Source: Streptomyces speibonae (lineage in GTDB: Bacteria > Actinomycetota > Actinomycetes > Streptomycetales > Streptomycetaceae). From it: a stretch of DNA of 9,329 nucleotides. The notes under the pieces were generated by a model, which ran no database searches, was not told the origin of the DNA, and worked only from the letters and a program-made list of their open reading frames with translations. Each line of letters opens with the position of its first letter. Positions within the stretch are counted from its first letter, which is position 1. Both the position numbers and the translations under genes were made by a program. The stretch is from the NCBI GenBank assembly GCA_000715605.1, contig KL568560.1:61919-71247 (forward strand), given 5' to 3'. Shown piece by piece: positions 1 to 6,208 of this stretch.

Positions 1-774
1 GGTGTTGTCCGAGACGACCCGCCGGTAGTCGCCGCAGAGCACCTCCAGGTGCGAGGGCATGTGGTGCAGGTGCCCGGCGTCGGGCACGGCGCCGCGCAGC
101 CGGTCGGCGACCGTGAGGGCCGCTTCCGGGGTGGGGGACATCTCCATGAGGTGGATGTACATGTGGACGATGCCGGGGTGCCGGGCACCGGCCTCGGTGG
201 CGAGCGCGCCGTCCAGGACGGCCTTGGCCTCGAGGGTGCGGGCGCCCTCGGCGGGACGGCCGGTCTTCAGGTCCCACAGCTGCCAGGGGGTGAGGTTCAT
301 CAGCGCGTCGGCACAGAGCGTGGCCACGTCCAGGTCGCCGGGGGCGCTCTCGTACACGGCGAGCATCCGGTCCGCGTACGGCTCGTTCCACACGGAGCAG
401 TCCTCGGCCGCCCGGGCCTGCGGGTAGCGGGCGCGCAGGGCCTCGATGAGGGCCTGCTCGACGGGGGTGGCGTGCGCGGCCTTCTCGTGCGCGAGTTCCA
501 CGGCCCGGTGGGTGCGCTCGACGGTGCCGGCGAGCTCGTCGTCGTCGAAGGCTTCCCAGGGCTTGTTGTAGTTGGGGCCGAGGGCGTAGGCGATACCCCA
601 GTGGGCCATGGCGCAGTCCGGGTCGGCTTCGGCGGCCTTCTCGAAGCAGGCGACCGCTTCCTCGTGGTTGAAGGCGTACGTCCACACCAGACCGCGGTCG
701 AACCAGAGTTGGGCCTCGGCGGAGGACGTCGTCACGGGCCGGCCGTGGGTTCCGAGGTCGTAGTAGTCGTCCAT
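1..774 (-). CDS. TPR-repeat protein, 3' end outside the window
   Basis: The 258 codons from an ATG at 774 stay open to the left edge, so the C-terminus is missing. A GGGGAGG Shine-Dalgarno sequence (783-789) sits 8 bases before the ATG and supports the start. Residues about 18-65 look like a TPR pair (AEAQLWFDRGLVWTYAFNHEE, then AVACFEKAAEADPDCAMAHWG), followed by further helices. Two histidine-rich segments, around 199-213 (HPGIVHMYIHLME) and 234-245 (GHLHHMPSHLEV), match a pattern I recall from a widespread bacterial TPR family (HYYIHAxE ... HMPSHIY). Their spacing could suit metal binding, but that is inference. There is no signal peptide or membrane segment in the visible part, so it is probably cytosolic. 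It lies 134 bases downstream of the small helical protein on the same strand and could be the last gene of that operon or have its own promoter. The function is unknown beyond a likely protein-binding scaffold. Confidence 0.85.
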   Translation of the reverse strand, partial: MDDYYDLGTHGRPVTTSSAEAQLWFDRGLVWTYAFNHEEAVACFEKAAEADPDCAMAHWGIAYALGPNYNKPWEAFDDDELAGTVERTHRAVELAHEKAAHATPVEQALIEALRARYPQARAAEDCSVWNEPYADRMLAVYESAPGDLDVATLCADALMNLTPWQLWDLKTGRPAEGARTLEAKAVLDGALATEAGARHPGIVHMYIHLMEMSPTPEAALTVADRLRGAVPDAGHLHHMPSHLEVLCGDYRRVVSDNT

Positions 775-782
775 CGTGCCTG

Positions 783-789
783 CCTCCCC
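783..789 (-). promoter_or_regulatory. Shine-Dalgarno of the TPR gene
   Basis: On the minus strand GGGGAGG lies 8 bases before the ATG at 774. It fixes this start and marks the TPR frame as the real one rather than the long plus-strand frame over the same bases. Confidence 0.7.
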
Positions 790-829
790 GGGCAACGGAC
801 GGGCCGGGAGCCGCCGCGCCGGCGACGGA

Positions 830-844
830 CGTCCCGTGGGGACG
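830..844 (-). terminator. Small hairpin between the helical-protein and TPR genes
   Basis: A perfect 6-bp inverted repeat, CGTCCC / GGGACG, with a 3-base loop lies in the 134-base gap after the stop of the 909-1400 gene. No T-run follows, which is normal for this kind of genome. It may be a weak terminator or an mRNA-stabilising hairpin, or chance in GC-rich DNA. No convincing promoter was seen in the same gap. Confidence 0.25.
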
Positions 845-908
845 AAACCGACGATAGCGGGGCACACGTGCTCGTGCAGGAGTCGACGGGGATCCGGCCG
901 CCGTCCGC

Positions 909-1400
909 CTAGGCGCCGACGAGGAGCTGCGGGGAGAGCACCTTGATCATCGTGTTGGTCCAGCGCATCTGGCGCAGGGTCTGCGGATGGCAGGCGGAGA
1001 CCAGCTCCAGCAGGTTCCGGTCCCGGGTGGCCTGCGCCGCCTGGGCGAGCATCTCCCAGTGCAGCGAGTTGCGGACGGCGGCCAGGTGCAGCTCGCGCAG
1101 GTCGTGCAGGACCACCGGCCCGGTCTCCGGGCGGCGCCCGAGGGCTTGTGAGGCCTTCTCCCTGAGCGCGGCGAGCGCGCCGGACGTGGGGTGCTCGCGG
1201 GGGCCGGGCAGATCGAGGCCGTACTCGCGGCCGAGGGCGGCCAGCCGCGTGGCGTGCTCCCGGGACCAGCGGGCGACGTCGGTCGCGACGTGGTGGAACT
1301 CGTGCTCGGTGCGATGGCGCTCGGCGGCGGCGAGCAGATCGTGTTCCAGGTCCCGTTCGCCGTCGTGCAGGGTGCGCAGGGTGATGCCGATGCCGTTCAT
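909..1400 (-). CDS. Small alpha-helical (ferritin-like?) protein coupled to the oxidoreductase
   Basis: A 163-residue protein. Its ATG overlaps the stop of the molybdopterin oxidoreductase (TCAT at 1397-1400, read as ATGA on the minus strand), and GGGGAG (1407-1412) lies 6 bases upstream, so translational coupling is likely. It appears entirely helical: about 12-30, 32-59 (RTEHEFHHVATDVARWSREH), 95-121 and 125-155. This suggests a four-helix bundle of ferritin-like or DUF892-like shape. It is rich in E and H (E33-H-E-F-H-H37, E48-H49, H105, H114-W-E116), but I do not see the paired ExxH motifs that define a di-iron site. There is no signal peptide or transmembrane segment. Given the overlap, it may act with the oxidoreductase as an accessory or cofactor-handling protein, but this is inferred from position only. 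I do not recognise the family with certainty. Confidence 0.8.
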   Translation of the reverse strand: MNGIGITLRTLHDGERDLEHDLLAAAERHRTEHEFHHVATDVARWSREHATRLAALGREYGLDLPGPREHPTSGALAALREKASQALGRRPETGPVVLHDLRELHLAAVRNSLHWEMLAQAAQATRDRNLLELVSACHPQTLRQMRWTNTMIKVLSPQLLVGA

Positions 1401-3817
1401 GCCGTGCTCCCCGCCGTGCCGGTGCCGTCCGCTTTTCCGCCCTGCCCCGTGCCGCGCCGGGCGACCAGCGTGACGCGCGCCGCGGCCGTCTTGAACAGGG
1501 GCTGTTTGGACAGGGGGTCCCAGTCGGTGATCGTGGTCTCATTGGCGGCGCGGCCGGGGGTGCCCTCGGGCGGCCGGTACCCCTCCGGAGTGTCCCAGTA
1601 GCCGTAGTGGAACGGCACGAACACCACGCCGTCGCGGATCGCTGTGGTCCGCAGCCGGGCGCGCAGGGCCCCGCGCGGGGTGGTGACCTGGACCAGGTCG
1701 CCGTCGGCCAGTCCCTGCGCGGCGGCCTCCGCGGGGGAGATCTCCGCCCATACGTCCGGCGCGGCGGCGTTGAGCTCGGGGGCGCGGCCGGTCTTGGTGC
1801 GGGTGTGGAAGTGGTACACGGTACGGCCGGTGATCAGCTGGAGGGGGTAGCGGGGCGAGGTGTCCTCGTGGAGCGGCAGGTACTCGGCGGCCTTGATCAC
1901 CGCCTTGCCGTCCGGGTTGAGGGAGCGGTACTCGACCGGGGTGACGGTCGCCCCGGTCACCATGTCCTTGCCGTAGCTCTCGCAGGCGTCGGGGTGGGCG
2001 TGGGTGATGCCGTCGGTGTAGAGGCGCGCGGTGCCTTCGGGGGCGTCCTCGGTGCAGGGCCACTGGATGCCGCTGCCGCGGCGCAGCTTGTCGTAGCTCA
2101 GGCCGGTGTAGTCGCAGGGGCGTCCGGCGCTGCACCGCTGCCAGGCCGCGAAGGCGCCCTGCGGGTCGCGCCAGCCGATCAGCGGTCCGCCGTCCTTGTC
2201 CCGGAAGTCCATGCGGGCGGCGAAGTCGAGGAAGATGTCGAGGTCGGCGCGGGCCTCGCCGGGCGGTTCGACGGCCTTCTCCGACAGGTGCACGGTGCGG
2301 TCGCTGTTGGTGAAGGTGCCGGTCTTCTCGCCCCAGGTCGCGGCCGGCAGCACGACGTCGGCGAGCTGGGCGGTCTCGGTGAGGAAGAGATCCTGCACCA
2401 CCACGAACAGCCGCTCCTGGGCGAGGATCGAGCGGATCCTGGCGAGTTCGGGCAGGGAGACGGCCGGGTTGGTGCCGGTGATCCACAGCATGCCCAGGGA
2501 GCCCTGCTCGGCGTAGCGGTAGATCTGCATCGCGTGGGTGGGCGGGCCGTAGTGCGGGATGGCGTCCGGCTCGACGTTCCAGATCTCGGCGAGTTCCGCC
2601 ACGTGCCGCTCGTTCTGCCAGTTGCGGAAGCCGGGGAGGTCGCCGTCGGCGCCGCACTCGCGGGTGTTCTCGGCGGTGGGCTGGCCGTTCATCTGGAGCA
2701 GTCCGCAGCCGGGGCGGCCCAGCATGCCCCGGATCAGGTGCAGGTTGTTGACCTGTACGGCGGCGGCGGAGGCCTGGTGGGACTGGTAGACGCCCTGGAG
2801 GACGGTGGAGAGCAGCCGCCGCGCGCCGCCGAGGAGTTCGGCCGCCCGTTCGATCTGCGCGGCGGGGACGTCGCAGATCTCCGCGGCCCATTTCGGGGTG
2901 CACTCCTCGACGCGGGAGGCGAGTTCGCCGTAGCCGACGGTGTGGGCGTCGAGGAAGGCGGGGTCGGTCCGGCCGGTGCGGATGATCTCGTGGAGCAGGG
3001 CGTTGAGCAGCGCGACGTTGGTGCCGGGGCGGGGCGCCAGATGTACGTCGGCGCGCCGGGCGACGGGGGTGTACCGGGGGTCGACGCACAGCAGCCGGGG
3101 CGGGTCGGAGCCCTCCAGGCGGTCCAGGACGCGCATCCACAGCACGGTCTGCGTTTCGGCCATGTTGTGCCCGAACAGGGCGATGGTGTCGGCGTGGTCG
3201 ATGTCCTCGTAGGAGCCGGGCTGGCCGTCGGATCCGAAGGTCTCCTTGAGGGCCTCGGCGGCCGTGGCCGTGCACAGCCTGGTGTTGCCGTCGAGGTGGT
3301 TGGTGCGGACGCCGACGTGGGCGAGGACGGCGAGGGTGTAGTACTCCTCGAGGAAGAGCTGTCCGGTGGTGTAGAAGCCGACGGATCCGGGGCCCCGTTC
3401 GTCCAGCAGGGTCCGGGTGCGGGAGACGATCCGGTCCATGGCGGTGTCCCAGTCGGTCTCCACCAGCCGGCCGTTCTCCCGGACGAGGGGACGGGTGAGG
3501 CGGTCCGGCGCGTGGTTGGCCTGCCAGCCGTAGAGGTCCTTGGGGCCGAGCCGGCCGCGGTTGACCCGGTCGACGGCGCGGCCCCGGACGCCCACGATGC
3601 GTCCCTCGCGCACGGCGATGTCCAGCGCGTCGCCGTTGGAGTGCAGGAGGGAGGCGGAGCGCACCCAGCGTTCCACGTCCTCCTCCCCGATCCCCTCCGC
3701 CAGGTGCAGGTCCGTGCGGGCCGGCCACGGGGTGCCGGGCGCGTACGGCGTGCGCGCGCCCCACGGGTCGGCGATCGGGTCCGTCGAGCTGTCCAAGGTC
3801 CGGCCTCCCACGGGCAC
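1397..3817 (-). CDS. Molybdopterin oxidoreductase lacking the N-terminal [4Fe-4S] site
   Basis: An 806-residue protein of the DMSO-reductase superfamily, most like NasA/NarB-type assimilatory nitrate reductases and FdhA-like proteins in length and motifs. The molybdopterin fold runs from about 96 to 640 and the C-terminal dinucleotide-binding domain from about 655 to 785 (PLQLITGRTVYHFHTRTKTG at 658-677). Cys182 in GNTRLCTATAAEA is the expected Mo ligand; the next residue is Thr, not the Met usual in nitrate reductases or the His usual in formate dehydrogenases. Other family blocks are SDGQPGSYEDIDHAD, GTNPAVSLPEL and LPAATWGEKTGTFTNSDRTV. The usual N-terminal CxxCxxxC is replaced by a cysteine-free SASLLHSNGD, and NRGRLCPKG reads NRGRLGPKD, so no [4Fe-4S] cluster can form there. 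There is no Tat signal, so it is cytoplasmic. No NAD, flavin or ferredoxin subunit is adjacent in the window. The substrate cannot be assigned. The start could be this GTG or an in-frame TTG at 3796, which has the better ribosome-binding site. Confidence 0.9.
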   Translation of the reverse strand: MPVGGRTLDSSTDPIADPWGARTPYAPGTPWPARTDLHLAEGIGEEDVERWVRSASLLHSNGDALDIAVREGRIVGVRGRAVDRVNRGRLGPKDLYGWQANHAPDRLTRPLVRENGRLVETDWDTAMDRIVSRTRTLLDERGPGSVGFYTTGQLFLEEYYTLAVLAHVGVRTNHLDGNTRLCTATAAEALKETFGSDGQPGSYEDIDHADTIALFGHNMAETQTVLWMRVLDRLEGSDPPRLLCVDPRYTPVARRADVHLAPRPGTNVALLNALLHEIIRTGRTDPAFLDAHTVGYGELASRVEECTPKWAAEICDVPAAQIERAAELLGGARRLLSTVLQGVYQSHQASAAAVQVNNLHLIRGMLGRPGCGLLQMNGQPTAENTRECGADGDLPGFRNWQNERHVAELAEIWNVEPDAIPHYGPPTHAMQIYRYAEQGSLGMLWITGTNPAVSLPELARIRSILAQERLFVVVQDLFLTETAQLADVVLPAATWGEKTGTFTNSDRTVHLSEKAVEPPGEARADLDIFLDFAARMDFRDKDGGPLIGWRDPQGAFAAWQRCSAGRPCDYTGLSYDKLRRGSGIQWPCTEDAPEGTARLYTDGITHAHPDACESYGKDMVTGATVTPVEYRSLNPDGKAVIKAAEYLPLHEDTSPRYPLQLITGRTVYHFHTRTKTGRAPELNAAAPDVWAEISPAEAAAQGLADGDLVQVTTPRGALRARLRTTAIRDGVVFVPFHYGYWDTPEGYRPPEGTPGRAANETTITDWDPLSKQPLFKTAAARVTLVARRGTGQGGKADGTGTAGSTA
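3804..3809 (-). promoter_or_regulatory. Shine-Dalgarno favouring a TTG start at 3796 for the oxidoreductase
   Basis: On the minus strand GGGAGG lies 7 bases before an in-frame TTG at 3796, an ideal spacing. The GTG at 3817 has only a loose G-rich stretch before it, and the GTG at 3811 overlaps the GGGAGG itself. If TTG is used, the protein is 799 residues and begins MDSSTDPIADPWG. Confidence 0.5.
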
Positions 3818-4025
3818 GGGGTCGCCCCCGCGAGTACCCCTCCTCGGACCGGCCAGTCACTCACTCCCGGCGCACGCCCGGATACTCCTGGTAATCACAG
3901 GTGGGGCGGACGCCATTCCTTCGCGGTCTCCTTCGCCGACGGGCTGGCAGGGGTCGCGCGGGGCTCCCTAGGATGTACTCCCTGTCCAGCCAGTCCAGTT
4001 GGCGCGGTACTCCGCAGGGGGAACG
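3818..4025. promoter_or_regulatory. Divergent promoter region, oxidoreductase / methyltransferase
   Basis: A 208-base gap between divergent genes must hold promoters for both. On the plus strand TAGGAT (3969-3974) is a plausible -10 about 50 bases before the methyltransferase ATG, with no good -35 (TGGCAG at 3945-3950 is the nearest). On the minus strand I found no convincing hexamer pair. A short direct repeat, GTCCAG, occurs at 3984-3989 and 3993-3998. No inverted repeat stands out. Confidence 0.4.
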
Positions 4026-4847
4026 ATGCACTCCGGCAAGCAGCTGTCCACCGAGATCGACGCAACCGTTCCGACGGCCGCGCGCATGTACGACTACTAC
4101 TTGGGCGGCAAGGACAACTACGCGGCGGACCGCGCCGCGACCGAGGAACTCGACAAGGTGGTGCCCAGCACCCGCCGTCTGGCCCTCAACAACCGGCGCT
4201 TCCTCCAGCGCGTGGTCCGCACCCTGACCCAGGAGTACGGCATCCGGCAGTACCTGGACCACGGTTCCGGCCTGCCCACGCAGGACAACGTCCACCAGGT
4301 CGCGCAGCGCATCGACCCGAGCACCCACGTGGTGTACGTCGACAACGACCCGATGGTGCTGGTCCACGGCCGGGCGCTGCTGGAGCAGGACGAGCGCACC
4401 GTGGTGATCCAGGCCGACATGCGCGAGACGGACGCGATCTTCGGCCACGCGGAGACGCAGCGGCTGATCGACTTCTCCGAGCCGGTCTGCGTGCTGTTCA
4501 ACTCCGTCTTCCACTGCATCCCCGACAGCGACACCGACGGGCCGCTCGCGGTCGCCCGCCGGGTGCGCGAACGGCTCGCGCCGGGCAGCTTCATGGTGAT
4601 GTGCCAGCTGGTGAGCGAGGACCCCGAGGTGCGCGAGTTCGTCACGAACTTCATGGACCAGGCGACCCAGGGACACTGGGGCCGGGTCCGTCAGCAGAAG
4701 GACGTGGCGAGCTACTTCGAGGGTCTCGAGGTGCTGGAACCGGGCCTGGTGGAGGTGTCCACCTGGCGTCCGGACACCGAGGTGGCGCCCCGTCAGCTCA
4801 CGCAGGAGTGGATCGAGTTCGGCGGTGTGGGCCGGCTCCCGCAGTAG
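4026..4847 (+). CDS. SAM-dependent methyltransferase, DUF574 (Methyltransf_19) family
   Basis: A 273-residue protein of the actinomycete DUF574 family of predicted SAM-dependent methyltransferases. The N-terminal hallmark is present at 19-35 (ARMYDYYLGGKDNYAADR). The SAM-binding loop is LDHGSGLPTQDNVH (77-90), followed by the acidic ribose-binding strand VVYVDNDPMVLVHGRALL (102-119) and QADMRE (129-134). The length is normal for the family. The ATG at 4026 is preferred because GGGGGAA (4016-4022) precedes it; an in-frame TTG at 3999 would add nine residues without a good ribosome-binding site. The protein is probably cytosolic, and the substrate is unknown for the family as a whole. It is transcribed alone, divergent from the oxidoreductase and convergent with the XRE regulator, with a shared hairpin just after the stop. 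Streptomycetes carry many paralogues of this family, often near XRE/DUF397 genes, which fits this context. Confidence 0.9.
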   Translation: MHSGKQLSTEIDATVPTAARMYDYYLGGKDNYAADRAATEELDKVVPSTRRLALNNRRFLQRVVRTLTQEYGIRQYLDHGSGLPTQDNVHQVAQRIDPSTHVVYVDNDPMVLVHGRALLEQDERTVVIQADMRETDAIFGHAETQRLIDFSEPVCVLFNSVFHCIPDSDTDGPLAVARRVRERLAPGSFMVMCQLVSEDPEVREFVTNFMDQATQGHWGRVRQQKDVASYFEGLEVLEPGLVEVSTWRPDTEVAPRQLTQEWIEFGGVGRLPQ

Positions 4848-4860
4848 ACCCTCGCGGGGG

Positions 4861-4890
4861 GCGCTGCGCCACTAGGCGGTGGCGTAGCGC
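4861..4890. terminator. Bidirectional hairpin between convergent genes, overlapping the XRE 3' end
   Basis: GCGCTGCGCCAC (4861-4872) and GTGGCGTAGCGC (4879-4890) form a 12-bp stem with a 6-base loop. The one imperfect pair is a G-U wobble in the plus-strand transcript and an A-C mismatch in the minus one, so the fold is better for the methyltransferase message. The right arm encodes the last codons of the XRE regulator (RYATA and stop at 4872). Its position 13 bases after the methyltransferase stop suits a terminator. No T-run follows. Confidence 0.65.
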
Positions 4891-5792
4891 TCCTTGATCG
4901 CGCCGCGCAGCATCTCCACGGATTCGCGGGGCGTGAGTGCCTCGTCGGCGAGGCGGTCCAGCGCGATGCGGTACTCCTCGGTCTCGTCCCGGTCCTCGAG
5001 GAAGTTGGCGCTCCTGATGTGCTCCAGGTAGACCACGTCGGGCAGGTCCAGGCCGCCGAAGCGCAGATAGGTCACCGGGATCGCGGGAGCCGACGCGTTG
5101 GTCACGTCGAGCGGCACGATCTGCACCGTCACATTGGGCCGGTCGGCCATCGTCACCAGGTGCTCGAGCTGCTCGCGCATCACCGCGCGGCTGCCCAGGA
5201 CGCGCAGCAGGACCGACTCGTCGATGACGGCCCACAGCTGCGGCGGGGCGTCGCGCTGGAGCAGCTCGGCGCGGCGCATGCGCAGTTCCACCCGGCGCTG
5301 CACCTCGCCCGCAGGGGCGTTGGGCAGCCCTCGTTCGACCACGGCACGGGTGTAGGCGGCGGTCTGCAGCAGACCGGGGACGTACTGGATCTCGAAGGTA
5401 CGGATGGTGGCCGCGGCCTCCTGGAGTCCGACCAGGCGGTCGAACCACTCGGGCATCAGCCGCTTGTCGTACCGCTGCCACCAGCCGGGCTCTCCGGCCC
5501 GCTGGAGGAGCTTGAGCAGCACCGAGGCCTCGTACTCGTCGGTGCCGTACAGATTCAGCAGCGCGCGGACGTCACTCTCGGTCGGCGGGCGGCGCCCCTT
5601 GCCGGCTTCGATGCGGGACAGCTTCGCCCCGCTGAAGCCGACGGCACGGGCCGCCTGGTCCTGGGACAGCCCGGCATCCTCGCGGAAGCCCGCCAGCTGC
5701 ACTCCGACCAGCATCTTCAGCAGGGTCGGCGCGGGCTCGGACCTGTCCAGATAGGGTTCCAGACGGGAGATGCGATGCGACGCGGCGGACAT
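4872..5792 (-). CDS. XRE-family helix-turn-helix regulator with DUF5753 domain (WhiJ/Scr1 type)
   Basis: A 306-residue protein. Residues about 27-83 form an XRE/Cro-type helix-turn-helix (VGVQLAGFREDAGLSQDQAA, then SGAKLSRIEAGKGRRP, then VRALLNLYG). Residues about 105-300 are the DUF5753 domain, with its typical WWQRYD, FEIQYVPGLLQTAAYTRAVV, LWAVIDESVLLR and VPVTYLRF-like blocks (here IPVTYLRFGG). This is the WhiJ/Scr1 family of Streptomyces, in which the DUF5753 regulator represses nearby genes and is antagonised by a small DUF397 partner; such a partner is encoded just upstream here. The ATG at 5792 has GGGAG 5 bases upstream. A minus-strand TAGTGT (5827-5832) inside an inverted repeat suggests a self-regulated promoter. 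It is convergent with the methyltransferase gene. The length is full, with no damage. Confidence 0.93.
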   Translation of the reverse strand: MSAASHRISRLEPYLDRSEPAPTLLKMLVGVQLAGFREDAGLSQDQAARAVGFSGAKLSRIEAGKGRRPPTESDVRALLNLYGTDEYEASVLLKLLQRAGEPGWWQRYDKRLMPEWFDRLVGLQEAAATIRTFEIQYVPGLLQTAAYTRAVVERGLPNAPAGEVQRRVELRMRRAELLQRDAPPQLWAVIDESVLLRVLGSRAVMREQLEHLVTMADRPNVTVQIVPLDVTNASAPAIPVTYLRFGGLDLPDVVYLEHIRSANFLEDRDETEEYRIALDRLADEALTPRESVEMLRGAIKERYATA

Positions 5793-5819
5793 CCTGACTC
5801 CCAGCAGACCGGCACAAGG

Positions 5820-5855
5820 GCGATTTACACTATCGCATCTGACACTGCCTCACCG
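5820..5855 (-). promoter_or_regulatory. Likely XRE promoter with overlapping inverted repeat
   Basis: On the minus strand TAGTGT (5827-5832) is a good actinomycete -10 placed 35 bases before the XRE ATG. It lies in the loop-proximal part of a 5-7-5 inverted repeat GCGAT-N7-ATCGC (5820-5836). AGTGT is repeated 15 bases upstream (5842-5846). The -35 position reads CGGTGA, which is weak. The layout fits autorepression by the XRE protein, which is inference. Confidence 0.45.
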
Positions 5856-5902
5856 CACCCGCCCCGGGAAAGCCGCGCAGAAGTGGCTAGTTGAATTCCG
5901 TT

Positions 5903-5938
5903 CCGCCGGCGCCGCCCGGGGACGGCCGGCGCCGGCGG
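5903..5938 (-). terminator. Strong hairpin between the DUF397 and XRE genes
   Basis: A perfect 12-bp inverted repeat, CCGCCGGCGCCG (5903-5914) and CGGCGCCGGCGG (5927-5938), with a 12-base loop begins 10 bases after the DUF397 stop. It most likely ends the DUF397 message, so that the XRE gene depends on its own promoter. Confidence 0.65.
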
Positions 5939-5947
5939 CCGGAGGAC

Positions 5948-6178
5948 TCACAGAAGATGGTCGAACTCGCCGTCTTTCGCGCCGGCCAGGAAGGCGGCCA
6001 GCTCCGCGGAGGTGTAGACGAGGGCGGGGCCGTCGGGGTCACGGGAGTTGCGCACCGCGATCCCCCCACCACTGAGCAGCGCCACCTCGACACAGTTGCC
6101 CTCGGCGTTGCTGTGCCGGCTCTTGATCCAGCGGACGTCCAACTGACTGGCCCGCACTCCGTTCCGCACTCCTGGCAC
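5948..6178 (-). CDS. DUF397 small protein (Scr2-like partner of the XRE regulator)
   Basis: A 76-residue single-domain DUF397 protein. The family signature runs from residue about 16 to 72: RWIKSRHSNAEGNCVEVALL, then GIAVRNSRDPDGPALVYTSAE, then AAFLAGAKDGEFD. DUF397 proteins are small, actinomycete-specific and normally work with an XRE/DUF5753 regulator; in studied Streptomyces pairs the small protein binds its partner and changes its repression. I chose the GTG at 6178 because AAGGAG (6185-6190) lies 6 bases upstream; an in-frame GTG at 6208 would add ten residues (MGNANSKETA) but has a poorer site. The gene sits upstream of the XRE gene on the same strand, the reverse of the more common order, with a strong hairpin between. 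It is divergent from the ATPase gene across a palindrome-bearing region. Confidence 0.9.
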   Translation of the reverse strand: MPGVRNGVRASQLDVRWIKSRHSNAEGNCVEVALLSGGGIAVRNSRDPDGPALVYTSAELAAFLAGAKDGEFDHLL

Positions 6179-6208
6179 CGCTGTCTCCTTGCTGTTCGCG
6201 TTCCCCAC

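Noticed and set aside
49..912. Plus-strand frame of 287 codons
   Set aside because: It lies antisense to the TPR gene, which has recognisable motifs and a Shine-Dalgarno; the shadow translation is low-complexity.
1539..3860. Minus-strand frame of 773 codons, very rich in Arg and Pro
   Set aside because: It is a frame-shifted reading of the oxidoreductase gene, with composition typical of a shadow frame.
3999..4025. Upstream TTG start for the methyltransferase
   Set aside because: ATG 4026 has a better ribosome-binding site, and the extra residues fall before the conserved family start.
1607..4897. Plus-strand open frame of 1096 codons across the oxidoreductase, control region and methyltransferase
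   Set aside because: It is antisense or out of frame to clearly homologous genes; its translation is Gly/Val/Ala-biased with no domain. Long stop-free shadow frames are normal in very GC-rich DNA.
6179..6208. Longer DUF397 form from GTG 6208
   Set aside because: AAGGAG at 6185-6190 points to GTG 6178. The longer form would place that Shine-Dalgarno inside the coding sequence, though it cannot be excluded.
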